A DNA stretch of 34,512 bases from Alistipes sp. (GTDB lineage Bacteria > Bacteroidota > Bacteroidia > Bacteroidales > Rikenellaceae), in assembly GCA_017424405.1 (NCBI GenBank), contig JAFPAD010000038.1, positions 1 to 34,512 of the forward strand, read 5' to 3'. Position 1 is the stretch's first letter. Every line of letters begins with the position of its first letter. Shown here one piece after another: positions 23,467 through 32,298 of the stretch. A program made the position numbers and the translations under genes. Below the pieces are notes generated by a model. The model made no database searches. It was not told the origin of the DNA and saw only the letters and a program-made list of their open reading frames with translations.

Positions 23467-25221
23467 TTAGAACTTGAAACCGCTTGCGAACAAGTTTGCA
23501 AGGTTTACGTCCTGAGCAGCCTTAGCAGCCAAAGAAGCGTCCTTAGCAACTGCGCTCTTAAGCTGAGCCTTTGCAGTCTCCAAATCACCCTCCTTAGAAG
23601 CGATTACAGCACGCAAGTAGTCAGCCTTAGCAGTTGTCTCAGAAGCGATAGCCTTCTTAGCAGCTGAAAGGTCGTTGTTCAATGTGCTAGCGATAGCAGC
23701 GTTGTAACCCTCCAAAGTTGTAGCAGCAGCGCTGTAGCTACCCTGAGCAGCAGCGATCAATGACTTAGTCTTAGCGTCAGCTGCAGCAGCGTACTGCTCA
23801 GCCTTTGCTACGTTACCGTTAGCAAGGTTAGCCAATGCGAGGTTGCTGTTAAGCTCGTTGTTGTTAAGACCAAGCTGAGCAGCCTTCTCGAATGCAGCCA
23901 ATGACTGTGCGTTCTCACCGATCTGAGCCAAAACAACACCCAAGTTGTTGTAAGCACGAGCATCGTTGAACTTCTTAGCAGTGTACTCCAAAACTGCAAC
24001 CTTAGCCTTGCAATCCTCCAATACGCTCTCAGCCATGTAGAGGAGCTCCTCGTTTGTAAGCTCGTCAAGACGACCTGAGTTGATCAAAGCAGCCATCTCA
24101 TCGTCAGTCTTACCCTTGATGTCTGTGCTGTTGATAAGCTGTGCACGACGCAACTTAGGAAGAATCTCCTTCTTAAGCTCTGTGAATACAGCTGACATAT
24201 TCTTAATCTCAGACTCACGCTGTGTAGAAGAGTCGTAACGGCTCAATACCTGAAGAATAAGAGCCTTGTCCTCGATATCAGAAGCAGCAACCAACTCCTT
24301 GAAGCCTTCCCAGTCCTCACCGTAAGAAGCAACGTCAAGACCCATGCCTGTGTCCTTCAAAAGTTTCTCAGCTGTCTTGTGACCAGTCTTTGAACGAGCT
24401 GCAGAGAGCTTGTCGTTGAACTTCTCAGGACCATCTGGAGAAGCGTAACCGTGAACATACAACTTCTGAGAAGCACGGTCGTTAGCCTGATTAGCAACTA
24501 CGTTCTCCTTGAATGCCTGCAAATCCTCAGTGTTACCAGCCTTCTTTGATACATAAGAAGAGTTGATAGCGTAAAGAATGTCAGCCTTTGTAACAACAGT
24601 TGTAACGTTCTTGTAGTTGTTAGCTGTGTTAGCCATAGCGTCAGCGTAGTTCAAGTCAGCCTGCAAAGTGTTTACACCCTTAGCAACTGGCAATGCGAAC
24701 TCAGCCTTTACAGCCTCAGCCTGTGCACCACCTGCAGCCAAAGCAGCCTTCTGAGCCTTTGTTGGGAGAGCACCAGTGTTAGCGTTTACCAACGTAAACT
24801 CCTTGCACTTACCCTTTGGACACTTAACCTCAACCAAAAGTTTCAACTCGCTCTGAGCCATACGTGCGTCATATGGGAACTCGATGTGCTGAGTGTACTC
24901 ACCACCCATAGACTTGTCTACAACAGTGTAGTTCTCATCTACCTTCTCTCCCTGGAAGTACTTAGTAGCGCCCTCTACCTGACCGCCCTCAAATACCATA
25001 ACAGGAGTAACCTTCAAAACAGCCTTCTTGTTGTAGTACTTAACAGGGAATGTAACTGTTACATCAGCCTCAACCTTACCGTTGTTAAGAACCAATACAT
25101 CTGGAGTGCAGGTAATGTTTACCTCGTCCTGATTCTTTGCCATCTTCTTAAAGCAGTTACAGCTTGAGAAAGTCAAAGATGCAACAGCTACGACAGCCAT
25201 CAATTTAAATACGTTCTTCAT
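23467..25221 (-). CDS. OmpA-like lipoprotein with TPR region
   Basis: A 584-residue envelope lipoprotein: signal ending at Cys21 (TFSSCNC), a beta-rich N-terminal region (about 30-145), an OmpA-like segment around residue 255 (YVHGYASPDGPEKFNDKLS followed by Arg), and a tetratricopeptide-type region from about 420 to 490 (YNNLGVVLAQIGENAQSLAAFEKA). The C-terminus is Ala/Lys-rich and helical, with repeated ETAKAQL-type stretches. The OmpA segment has Ala-Ser-Pro where peptidoglycan-binding OmpA has Thr-Asp, as in the Bacteroidota GYASPEG variant, so peptidoglycan binding is uncertain. Codon choice is strongly uniform, as in pnp and rpsO, suggesting high expression. It follows pnp by 35 bases with no visible promoter in the gap, so read-through from rpsO-pnp or a promoter inside pnp is likely. 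Confidence 0.8.
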   Translation of the reverse strand: MKNVFKLMAVVAVASLTFSSCNCFKKMAKNQDEVNITCTPDVLVLNNGKVEADVTVTFPVKYYNKKAVLKVTPVMVFEGGQVEGATKYFQGEKVDENYTVVDKSMGGEYTQHIEFPYDARMAQSELKLLVEVKCPKGKCKEFTLVNANTGALPTKAQKAALAAGGAQAEAVKAEFALPVAKGVNTLQADLNYADAMANTANNYKNVTTVVTKADILYAINSSYVSKKAGNTEDLQAFKENVVANQANDRASQKLYVHGYASPDGPEKFNDKLSAARSKTGHKTAEKLLKDTGMGLDVASYGEDWEGFKELVAASDIEDKALILQVLSRYDSSTQRESEIKNMSAVFTELKKEILPKLRRAQLINSTDIKGKTDDEMAALINSGRLDELTNEELLYMAESVLEDCKAKVAVLEYTAKKFNDARAYNNLGVVLAQIGENAQSLAAFEKAAQLGLNNNELNSNLALANLANGNVAKAEQYAAAADAKTKSLIAAAQGSYSAAATTLEGYNAAIASTLNNDLSAAKKAIASETTAKADYLRAVIASKEGDLETAKAQLKSAVAKDASLAAKAAQDVNLANLFASGFKF

Positions 25222-25256
25222 AGTTTGATTAATTTTTATAGTTAATAATTGATAAT

Positions 25257-27473
25257 TTATTTCTTCTGCTCGCGACGCTCGCCACGTGGCTTACCTCCCT
25301 CTGGGCGAGGCTTGCGCTCACGCTCTACCCAACCCTCTGGCTTTGGCATAAGAGCCTTGTGTGAGAGCTTGTACTTGTTAGTCTTTGGATCAACACCGAT
25401 GAGCTTAACCTCAATCTTGTCACCCTCCTTCAAGCCAGTCTCCTCCATAGTCTCGAAACGCTTGTAGTCGATCTCAGAGATGTGGAGCAATGCCTCCTTG
25501 CCCGGGAGAATCTCAACGAAAGCACCAAAAGCAACGATGCTCTTGATTGTACCGTCATAAACTTCACCTACCTCTGGTACAGCTACGATACCCTTGATGC
25601 GTGCAAGTGCGCCATCTAACGCCTCCTTATCTACACCGAAGATATCTACTATGCCACACTCCTCATTCTCTGTGATAGTGATAGTGGTATTTGTAGTCTT
25701 CTGAATCTCCTGAATAACCTTACCGCCAGGACCGATAACAGCACCGATGAAGTCCTTAGGGATCTGAATCTGAATGATGCGTGGTACAAACTCGCGGTAA
25801 TCCTCGCGTGGCTCAGCGATGCAATCTGTGATCTTACCCAAGATGTGCATACGACCCTTGCGAGCCTGCTCCAATGCAGTTGCCAATACCTCGTAAGAAA
25901 GACCATCGACCTTGATATCCATCTGAGTAGCAGTGATACCATCAGCAGTACCTGTTACCTTGAAGTCCATATCACCCAAGTGGTCCTCATCACCCAAGAT
26001 GTCAGACAACACAGCCCAACGACCTGTCTCTGAATCTGAGATAAGACCCATTGCGATACCTGATACAGGCTTCTTAATCTTAACACCAGCGTCCATCAAT
26101 GCCAATGTACCAGCACAAACTGTTGCCATTGAAGAAGAACCGTTTGACTCCAAGATATCTGATACTACACGCAACGCGTATGGCATCTCCTCGCCTGATG
26201 GAATCATAGGCTTCAATGCACGCCATGCCAAGTGACCGTGACCAATCTCACGACGGCTTACACCACGAGCTGGGCGAGCCTCACCTGTTGAGAATGGAGG
26301 GAAGTTGTAGTGCAAAGTGAACTTCTCAGTACCTTGTACCAAAACCTCGTCGATCATCTTCTCATCGAGTTTTGTACCCAAAGTAACGGTTGTAAGTGAC
26401 TGAGTCTCACCACGTGTGAAGACTGCAGAACCGTGCGCTGCTGGCAAGTAACCAACCTCGCACCAAATTGGGCGAATCTCATCTGTGCGACGACCATCCA
26501 AACGCTTACCCTCGTCGAGGATCATATTACGCATAGCCTTCTTCTGTACGTCGTCGTGGAAATATTTGTGAATAAGTGGAGCCTTCTCTTCAAGTTCCTC
26601 CTCAGTGAAACGAGCAGCGAACTCAGCCTCCAAAGCCTCGAATGCCTCAGAGCGCTCGTGCTTTGCTGTACCGCTTGTTGCAATAGCATAAGCCTTATCG
26701 TAAAGCTCCGAGATAATCTGCTGACGCAACTCCTCGTCGTTAGTTTCGTGGCAGTATGTACGCTTAACGTCCTTGCCAAGCTCCTTTGAAAGCTCAATCT
26801 GAGCAGCGCAGTGCTTCTTAATCTCCTCGTGAGCAAACTTAATAGCACCGAGCATAACCTCCTCTGATACCTCGTTCATCTCACCCTCAACCATCAAGAT
26901 GTTGTCGATTGTACCACCAACCATGATATCCAAATCAACATCAGCCATCTGTGAGAAGTTAGGGTTGATAACGTACTCACCGTTGATGCGAGCTACGCGA
27001 ACCTCTGAGATAGGACCACCGAATGGAATGTCCGACACAGCCAATGCTGCAGATGCTGCCAAACCAGCCAATGCGTCAGGCTGAATATCCTTGTCAGCTG
27101 AAATGAGGTTTACAGTAACGAATACATCAGCGTGATAATCAGCAGGGAACAATGGACGCAATGCACGGTCGATAAGGCGTGCTACCAAAATCTCAGCGTC
27201 GCTTGCTTTACCCTCGCGCTTCATGAAACCTCCTGGGAAGCGTCCGCAAGATGCGAACTTCTCCTTATACTCCACCTGAAGAGGCATAAAATCAACACCC
27301 TCTTTTGCATCCTTAGCAGCTACCACAGTAGCGAGCAACATGGTGTCGCCCATCTTTACCACTACTGCACCGTCAGCTTGCTTCGCCAACTTACCGGTCT
27401 CGATCATAATCTCGCGACCGTCAGCTAGCGTGATCGTCTTTTGTACAGCGTTGTACAACTTCTTTTCTTCCAT
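25257..27473 (-). CDS. pnp: Polynucleotide phosphorylase
   Basis: PNPase is the trimeric 3'-5' phosphorolytic exoribonuclease of RNA decay. The 738-residue protein has the complete layout: a first RNase PH domain (about 12-145), an all-helical linker, a second RNase PH domain (about 320-470, with [24 protein letters not shown] active-site region), a KH domain (about 555-610, [20 protein letters not shown]) and an S1 domain (about 625-695, [18 protein letters not shown]). A basic tail of about 30 residues rich in Arg, Lys, Gly and Pro ends the protein. The frame runs back to 27539, but those 22 residues cover the hairpin region and are not conserved; ATG at 27473 is the start. It follows rpsO, an order also seen in E. 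coli, with a hairpin between them. Confidence 0.96.
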   Translation of the reverse strand: MEEKKLYNAVQKTITLADGREIMIETGKLAKQADGAVVVKMGDTMLLATVVAAKDAKEGVDFMPLQVEYKEKFASCGRFPGGFMKREGKASDAEILVARLIDRALRPLFPADYHADVFVTVNLISADKDIQPDALAGLAASAALAVSDIPFGGPISEVRVARINGEYVINPNFSQMADVDLDIMVGGTIDNILMVEGEMNEVSEEVMLGAIKFAHEEIKKHCAAQIELSKELGKDVKRTYCHETNDEELRQQIISELYDKAYAIATSGTAKHERSEAFEALEAEFAARFTEEELEEKAPLIHKYFHDDVQKKAMRNMILDEGKRLDGRRTDEIRPIWCEVGYLPAAHGSAVFTRGETQSLTTVTLGTKLDEKMIDEVLVQGTEKFTLHYNFPPFSTGEARPARGVSRREIGHGHLAWRALKPMIPSGEEMPYALRVVSDILESNGSSSMATVCAGTLALMDAGVKIKKPVSGIAMGLISDSETGRWAVLSDILGDEDHLGDMDFKVTGTADGITATQMDIKVDGLSYEVLATALEQARKGRMHILGKITDCIAEPREDYREFVPRIIQIQIPKDFIGAVIGPGGKVIQEIQKTTNTTITITENEECGIVDIFGVDKEALDGALARIKGIVAVPEVGEVYDGTIKSIVAFGAFVEILPGKEALLHISEIDYKRFETMEETGLKEGDKIEVKLIGVDPKTNKYKLSHKALMPKPEGWVERERKPRPEGGKPRGERREQKK

Positions 27474-27506
27474 AAATATCTGTTCGTCTAAAAATAATTC
27501 AAAAAT

Positions 27507-27538
27507 TGAGGGTGCCTGAATAAAAAATGACACCCTCA
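27507..27538 (-). terminator. Hairpin in the rpsO-pnp gap (terminator or processing site)
   Basis: On the minus strand an 8-base perfect stem (27507-27514 with 27531-27538) encloses a 16-base T-rich loop and is followed by ATTTTTGAATTATTTTT. It lies 13 bases after the rpsO stop and before the pnp ATG. It could attenuate read-through into pnp or act as an RNA-processing site, as known for E. coli rpsO-pnp. Confidence 0.65.
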
Positions 27539-27550
27539 TTCAACCTCGTA

Positions 27551-27823
27551 TTACTTACGGAGGTTAAGAGTCTTGATAATTGCGCGGTAACGCTCGATAT
27601 CAACCTCCTTCAAGTACATGAGCAACTTGCGACGCTTACCTACAAGGCGCAACAATGAGCGCTGTGTGCCGTAGTCGTGCTTGTTGTTCTTGAGGTGCTC
27701 AGTAAGGTGGCTGATACGGTACGAAAACAACGCGATCTGGCTCTCTGGAGAACCAGTGTCAGTGTTAGACTTGCCGTACTTACCAAAAAGCTCTTGCTTT
27801 TTCTCTGCTGTTAAATAAGCCAT
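27551..27823 (-). CDS. rpsO: 30S ribosomal protein S15
   Basis: S15 binds 16S rRNA early in assembly of the 30S platform. The 90-residue product is full length (E. coli has 89) and keeps the rRNA-binding residues in DTGSPESQIALFSYRISHLTEHL, KHDYGTQRSLLRLVGKRRKLL and the final YLKEVDIERYRAIIKTLNLRK. Codon use is strongly biased, as expected for a ribosomal protein. It is read from a strong promoter at 27934-27964 through a leader of about 100 bases that can fold (see that entry), which fits the autoregulation known for rpsO in other bacteria. pnp follows 77 bases later. Confidence 0.97.
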   Translation of the reverse strand: MAYLTAEKKQELFGKYGKSNTDTGSPESQIALFSYRISHLTEHLKNNKHDYGTQRSLLRLVGKRRKLLMYLKEVDIERYRAIIKTLNLRK

Positions 27824-27927
27824 AAAAAATTTAAGATTTATGAGTTGTGCTGAAACACTATCCAGATCAGTCGCAACTCTGGTTCCACTCTACAACGCAT
27901 TCCCCTTACCGTGAATAACGCCAGAGC
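27824..27927 (-). promoter_or_regulatory. Structured rpsO leader, candidate S15 autoregulatory element
   Basis: This untranslated leader can form two partly exclusive stems. Stem A pairs CTCTGG (27921-27926) with CCAGAG (27877-27882). Stem B pairs GAGTTG (27874-27879) with CAACTC (27842-27847) and is extended inward by CTGA/TCAG (27867-27870 with 27850-27853). They share 27877-27879. S15 represses its own translation through leader RNA structures in several bacteria, but these structures differ between phyla and I cannot match this one to a known class. Confidence 0.4.
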
Positions 27928-27933
27928 GTGCGA

Positions 27934-27964
27934 CAAAAATACTCTGAATTTCATTAAGCACCAA
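27934..27964 (-). promoter_or_regulatory. Bacteroidota-type promoter for rpsO-pnp
   Basis: On the minus strand TTG (27962-27964), exactly 20 bases, then TATTTTTG (27934-27941). Both boxes and the spacing fit, with a start near 27927. Confidence 0.75.
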
Positions 27965-28021
27965 ATATTTTGACCTTAAAATCTTACATTTAGTAACTTA
28001 TTTTTCACTTTTGGTGTGATG

Positions 28022-28053
28022 TTGTGAAAATATTGCAATAATTTGTATATTTG
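28022..28053 (+). promoter_or_regulatory. Bacteroidota-type promoter for the apbE operon
   Basis: TTG (28022-28024), 21 bases, TATATTTG (28046-28053). The start near 28060 leaves a leader of about 70 bases to the apbE ATG, containing a possible CAGGT/ACCTG stem. Together with the rpsO leader and promoter this accounts for the 308-base gap between rpsO and apbE; I see no gene in it. Confidence 0.75.
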
Positions 28054-28131
28054 CACGATAAAAAACAGGTACTTAAGGGACTTGGTCGGTGAACCTGATG
28101 ATGGCAACTTTTAACAATTGAATGAGTCGGA

Positions 28132-29172
28132 ATGAAGCAAAAAATTACATATCTTTTGAGTGCTTTAATTATCCTCTTGGCAAGTGCTTGCGGAGGTATG
28201 AGTCCGCAAAACTATGTGACGTCAGAGGGTGAAATGTTGGGCACATTCATGAAAGTTACAGCACAAACTGACCGTGCTGTAGTCGAGGTGTATGACAGCA
28301 TGATGATGCTCGATGCGAAGGCTAAGGCGTCGATGTCGATTTTCGATGAACAATCGCTTCTAAGCAGGCTAAATCGCAATGAAACAGATGTGTTAGATGA
28401 GCACATAAAATATTGCTTGAATTTGGCACGTAGTGTAACCCAAGTCAGTGGCGGTTTTTACGATGTGACAGTCGCCCCTTTGGTCGAGGCGTATGGCTTT
28501 GCAGGTAAGGATCGTAGCGTGAGTGTTAATGTCGATTCTTTGATGGAGTTTGTCGGTATTGAAAAGCTCCAAATTCAGGGTGATAAGTTGGTGAAAAGCG
28601 ACCCCCGAGTACGTATCGATTTTAACTCCATTGCTAAGGGATATGTGGTTGATTTGGCTGCAGAAAAGTTGCAACAAATGGGCGCGGATAATTATCTCGT
28701 AGACATCGGAGGTGAGGTTCGTTGTCAGGGTTGTAACCCTAAAGGTGGAGCGTGGCGCGTAGGTATTGAGACTCCAATCGAGGGTAATGATCAAGTGGGA
28801 GCTAACATACAGCAAGTCATATCGTTGAGCGATTGCGCTATGGCGACGTCGGGGAATTATCGTCGCTTTTATATAAATGATAAAGGTGATAAAGTTGCCC
28901 ATACGATAGACCCTCGTACGGGCTTAAGTGCTGTGACCGATTTGTTGTCGGCGACAGTTATCGCGCCTACTTGTGCTGAGGCTGATGCTTATGGAACAAT
29001 GTTCATGGCTATGGGTAAGGAACGTGCTTTGGAACTTGCAAAGAGCTTGCAACAGCAGGGTATAATGGTCTATTTTATTGCGGCGGGAGAGGCTGATAAA
29101 TATGAGGTATATTACTCTCCGACATTAGCTCCGATGTTGAAAATAACAGATGGATTTATAGCTATAAAATAG
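28132..29172 (+). CDS. apbE: FAD:protein FMN transferase ApbE, lipoprotein
   Basis: ApbE attaches FMN from FAD covalently to Ser/Thr residues of redox proteins such as NqrB/NqrC and RnfG/RnfD. The 346-residue protein has a signal ending in LASAC with Cys20, so it is lipid anchored and acts in the periplasm. Family blocks are LGTFMKV, MSIFDEQSLLSRLN, SGGFYDVTVAPLVEAYGF, DFNSIAKGYVVDLAAE, NYLVDIGGEV, HTIDPRTG and the late ADAYGTMFMAMG, which together bind FAD and Mg2+. Length is usual. It is the first gene of a rightward operon with a good promoter and is followed 15 bases later by the lipid kinase gene. Its Nqr or Rnf targets are not in the window. Confidence 0.92.
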   Translation: MKQKITYLLSALIILLASACGGMSPQNYVTSEGEMLGTFMKVTAQTDRAVVEVYDSMMMLDAKAKASMSIFDEQSLLSRLNRNETDVLDEHIKYCLNLARSVTQVSGGFYDVTVAPLVEAYGFAGKDRSVSVNVDSLMEFVGIEKLQIQGDKLVKSDPRVRIDFNSIAKGYVVDLAAEKLQQMGADNYLVDIGGEVRCQGCNPKGGAWRVGIETPIEGNDQVGANIQQVISLSDCAMATSGNYRRFYINDKGDKVAHTIDPRTGLSAVTDLLSATVIAPTCAEADAYGTMFMAMGKERALELAKSLQQQGIMVYFIAAGEADKYEVYYSPTLAPMLKITDGFIAIK

Positions 29173-29187
29173 AGAAAAAACGAGGCT

Positions 29188-30081
29188 ATGAAAAGAGCTG
29201 TTTTGCTGTATAATCCAAAGGCGGGAAAAGGAAAAATTGAGAAAAATATAAATCGCATTGTCGATATTTTTCTTCAAGCAGGTTACGATATGCAACCTCT
29301 TCCTATACGATTTGGTGCAAACCCTTTTGACTGGAGTGGAGAGGTCGATTTGGCGGTTGTTGCAGGAGGTGATGGCACCATGAATTATGTGGTGAATGCC
29401 ATGATGAATAGGGGTTTATCCATCAATTTAGGTATCATACCTGCTGGAACAGCAAATGATTTTGCAGGGGCAATCGGCGTGTCAAACAATGTTCTCAAAG
29501 CGGCTTATCAGGTAGCCCATGGCGAGGTGGAACTGATTGACTGTGGTATGGTCGAACAGATGCAGCAGGGTGAGAATAAGGTGATATACTTTGTTAATAT
29601 ATTCAGCTTTGGAATCTTCACCACAACTTCGCAGCGCACGCCCGAAGAGTTGAAACATCGCATTGGTAAGATGGCGTATTTGGTGGCGGCATTTAAGGAG
29701 TTGAGAAATATTCATGGTATCCCGCTCACCATTACCACAGATGCTGGAGCATTTTACTATCCTACGTTGATGGGCTTGGTCTTTAATGGTGCTACGGCAG
29801 GACGTATGCCAATTGCGAGAAAGTCGAGTTTGATAGATGGTGTTTTCGATTGTATTTTCTTGCGCAAGCGCACTCCATTGATGTCGGCGATAGACATGTT
29901 ATTATATATGATTGGTATCAAGACAACGGCAGTTAAATGCTTGCGTACAAGCCAATTAAAGTTAGTGACACCTGCGAATGAGAATACCGATGTTGATGGA
30001 CAGCGTGGTGGTCATTTCCCGATGAAGGTGAAGTGTCTGCACGGAGCGTTGAGTATAATTTGTCCGAAGACCAATGATTAA
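29188..30081 (+). CDS. Diacylglycerol-kinase-family lipid kinase
   Basis: A 297-residue cytoplasmic kinase of the DAGK catalytic (YegS/DgkB-like) family, expected to phosphorylate a lipid alcohol with ATP. The start MKRAVLLYNPKAGKGK contains the family NPxAGxG motif, Gly60-Gly61-Asp62-Gly63-Thr64 is the ATP-binding GGDGT motif, and IIPAGTANDFAGAIG is the next conserved block. The C-terminal beta sandwich includes NGATAGRMPIARKSSLIDG. No signal or membrane segment is seen. It lies 15 bases after apbE and 17 before the AraC regulator, so it is in the same transcript. The lipid substrate (diacylglycerol, phosphatidylglycerol or a sphingoid base) cannot be told from sequence. A sphingoid substrate is possible because many Bacteroidales make sphingolipids. 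Confidence 0.87.
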   Translation: MKRAVLLYNPKAGKGKIEKNINRIVDIFLQAGYDMQPLPIRFGANPFDWSGEVDLAVVAGGDGTMNYVVNAMMNRGLSINLGIIPAGTANDFAGAIGVSNNVLKAAYQVAHGEVELIDCGMVEQMQQGENKVIYFVNIFSFGIFTTTSQRTPEELKHRIGKMAYLVAAFKELRNIHGIPLTITTDAGAFYYPTLMGLVFNGATAGRMPIARKSSLIDGVFDCIFLRKRTPLMSAIDMLLYMIGIKTTAVKCLRTSQLKLVTPANENTDVDGQRGGHFPMKVKCLHGALSIICPKTND

Positions 30082-30098
30082 TTTTATCAGGGAGAGAG

Positions 30099-30968
30099 AT
30101 GCGAAGAGAAATGAACACAATGGGGGAGGTAATCTCTGAAAATTATGTTTCAAACAACATAATGAATATGCAGTATGTCGAGGCTTTGCAGGTGGCAACG
30201 ACGTTGAGTTGTGATGCTGATGGCATATTAATAGGAGTTGTTAGTGGAGGAAACATAAGGTTCTCGATAGGTGGCGTGAATTACAAGGTCATGCAGGACG
30301 AGATGTTTGTTTTGCATGGAGTTGTTAAGGCAGAAGAGGTTAAATGCAGCAAGGCGTTTAAGGGTTATTTCATATCGGTTGAGGCAAAGTATCTGACCAC
30401 AATTAATGTCGATACAGCCGATTTTATCGCAGCCGATATGATGGTTCGTACGACGTTGATTTATCCGTTGGAGCCTTCGCAAGCCGAGATGATGAATGAG
30501 TTGGCGTGGCGCATGATATGCTTGTCAAACAAGTCAAATGTTGCGTTGCAAGATAATATATTGCTTTCATTATCAGAAGCATACATGTATTTGATTATCT
30601 CGGTGATTGGCTCACGACAGCTCGATGTGGAGAGCGTGCGCAGCAATAGTTCTTTGATGGTGTTGAAGCGTTTTTCTGAGTTGTTGAAGGATAACTATAT
30701 ACTCCATAAAAATGTGGATTATTACGCTTCGCAGTTGGGTATATCGTCAAAGTATCTGTCCATCGTGTGTCGCAAATATCGAGGAGTGACAGCTTCTCAT
30801 GTCATTGATGGCGTTATTATACGACATGCCAAGATGTTGCTCAAGCAGCAGGGTGTGAGTGTGCAGGAGGTGGCGAAAAGGCTTAATTTCCCCTCGCAGT
30901 CATTTTTTGGAAAATATTTCAAACAGCGAGTAGGCATCTCTCCATCACGATATAAGGGTGATGAGTAG
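30099..30968 (+). CDS. AraC family transcriptional regulator
   Basis: A 289-residue regulator with a variable cupin-like N-terminal sensing domain (about 30-170) and a C-terminal AraC double helix-turn-helix (about 205-285). The first HTH is around VDYYASQLGISSKYLSIVCR, the second around SVQEVAKRLNFPSQSFFGKY, followed by the class-typical FKQRVGISPSRYK. An ATG three codons in (30111) is an alternative start. It sits inside the apbE-kinase-queA operon. Such regulators commonly control nearby genes or envelope responses, but no operator is identifiable and the ligand is unknown. The class is certain, the target open. Confidence 0.9.
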   Translation: MRREMNTMGEVISENYVSNNIMNMQYVEALQVATTLSCDADGILIGVVSGGNIRFSIGGVNYKVMQDEMFVLHGVVKAEEVKCSKAFKGYFISVEAKYLTTINVDTADFIAADMMVRTTLIYPLEPSQAEMMNELAWRMICLSNKSNVALQDNILLSLSEAYMYLIISVIGSRQLDVESVRSNSSLMVLKRFSELLKDNYILHKNVDYYASQLGISSKYLSIVCRKYRGVTASHVIDGVIIRHAKMLLKQQGVSVQEVAKRLNFPSQSFFGKYFKQRVGISPSRYKGDE

Positions 30969-30996
30969 GGAGTGAATATTATAAATATGTACCAAT

Positions 30997-32208
30997 ATGG
31001 AACGACATATAGACATAAACGATTTTGATTATCCGTTGCCCGATGAACGTATTGCCAAGTTTCCGCTTGAGAGACGTTCCGACTCCAAGTTGATGATATA
31101 TCGCAACGGTGAGATTGAACAGAGTCATTTCTGTAATTTGAACGAGCAGTTGCCCGAAGGCTCGATGCTTGTATTTAATAATACGAAGGTGATACGTGCC
31201 CGTGTGATTATGCACAAGCCGTCGGGTGCACGCATCGAGGTGTTCTGCCTTGAGCCTCATCTTCCTGCCGACTATGAGCATGCCTTTAGTGTGAAGGGCG
31301 AGTGCGAGTGGAGTTGTATTGTGGGTAATGTGAAGAAGTGGAAAGAGGGTCATGTAGAGATAAATTTCGACTACAATAATTCTCCTGCTCAGTTGCGTGC
31401 ATGGATAGTGCAGCGAGGCGAACGTGAGCATATCGTGCGCTTCGAGTGGAACGTCGATTTGACCTTCGGAGAACTTCTTGAGCATTTGGGTCGTATTCCT
31501 ATCCCTCCATATCTGAATCGTGAAAGTGAAGATATCGACCTCACACGTTACCAAACCGTATATTCCAAGTTCGAGGGCTCGGTGGCGGCTCCTACGGCAG
31601 GTCTGCACTTTACGCCAGAATTAATTTCTCAGATGCAACAGTCGGGGTTTGAGTTTGGTGAGGTGACGCTTCATGTGGGAGCGGGAACGTTCCTGCCTGT
31701 TAAGAGTGATAATGCCGCACAACACCCTATGCATACCGAGCATTTCGAGGTGCATCTCTCTATGCTTGAACGACTGAAGGCGCATGAGGGCAATGTTACG
31801 GCTGTTGGTACGACGTCGGTGCGTACGTTGGAGTCGTTGCCTGTGCTTGCATGGCGTATTCATCAGAACGGGACTCCAAATGTCGAGCATGTAATTGGTC
31901 AGTGGGAGAGTTACGATATTCCTAAAGAGTATTCGGGTCGAGAGGTGTTAGATGATTTAATTGGCTACATGAAGCAAAATGGGTTGGAACGCATGAAGGC
32001 AGCAACGCAGATTATGATTACTCCGTTGGGTTTTAAGTTCCGCATTGTGAAACGCATAATAACGAACTTCCACCAGCCTAAATCGACGCTTTTGTTGTTA
32101 GTATCAGCCTACGTTGGTGACGATTGGCGCAGAATGTACGACTACGCGTTGGCGAACGATTTTAGATTTCTCTCATATGGCGATTCGTCTCTGTTGATTG
32201 TGGAATAA
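30997..32208 (+). CDS. queA: tRNA preQ1(34) S-adenosylmethionine ribosyltransferase-isomerase QueA
   Basis: QueA transfers and rearranges ribose from S-adenosylmethionine onto preQ1 at tRNA position 34 to give epoxyqueuosine. The 403-residue protein shows the family pattern from the start: FDYPLPDERIAKFPLERR, LVFNNTKVIRARV, LGRIPIPPYLNR, RYQTVYSKFEGSVAAPTAGL, LHVGAGTFLPVK, AVGTTSVRTLES and the late NFHQPKSTLLLLVSAYVG. It is somewhat longer than the E. coli enzyme (356), mainly in the middle (about residues 85-140), as in other Bacteroidota to my knowledge. It is the last gene of the operon, 28 bases after the AraC gene, with a terminator at 32252-32276. No other queuosine genes are present here. 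Confidence 0.94.
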   Translation: MERHIDINDFDYPLPDERIAKFPLERRSDSKLMIYRNGEIEQSHFCNLNEQLPEGSMLVFNNTKVIRARVIMHKPSGARIEVFCLEPHLPADYEHAFSVKGECEWSCIVGNVKKWKEGHVEINFDYNNSPAQLRAWIVQRGEREHIVRFEWNVDLTFGELLEHLGRIPIPPYLNRESEDIDLTRYQTVYSKFEGSVAAPTAGLHFTPELISQMQQSGFEFGEVTLHVGAGTFLPVKSDNAAQHPMHTEHFEVHLSMLERLKAHEGNVTAVGTTSVRTLESLPVLAWRIHQNGTPNVEHVIGQWESYDIPKEYSGREVLDDLIGYMKQNGLERMKAATQIMITPLGFKFRIVKRIITNFHQPKSTLLLLVSAYVGDDWRRMYDYALANDFRFLSYGDSSLLIVE

Positions 32209-32251
32209 AAACAGAGTCAATAAATTTACATTTTTCCGTGTGCAAAAGATG

Positions 32252-32276
32252 AGGGGACTACTTTCGGTAGTCCCCT
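32252..32276. terminator. Terminator between queA and prfC
   Basis: A perfect 10-base inverted repeat (32252-32261 with 32267-32276) around TTTCG. T runs are modest on both sides (AAAAG on the right, ATCTTTTG when read on the minus strand). It lies between two converging genes. Confidence 0.8.
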
Positions 32277-32298
32277 AAAAAGTATCTGTTATTCCGAC

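Noticed and set aside
27474..27539. Upstream extension of pnp by 22 codons
   Set aside because: The extension covers the rpsO-pnp hairpin; the conserved N-terminus begins at the ATG at 27473.
27850..27885. TPP-riboswitch-like CTGATCTGGATA on the minus strand in the rpsO leader
   Set aside because: Only this short string resembles the thiamine pyrophosphate aptamer. The partner CTGAGA region and the enclosing stem are absent, and rpsO is not a thiamine gene.
28088..28110. GAACCTGATGATGGCAAC in the apbE leader, resembling the 3' side of a TPP or similar riboswitch
   Set aside because: No matching 5' half or FMN-riboswitch consensus is present; only a 5-base CAGGT/ACCTG pairing is possible.
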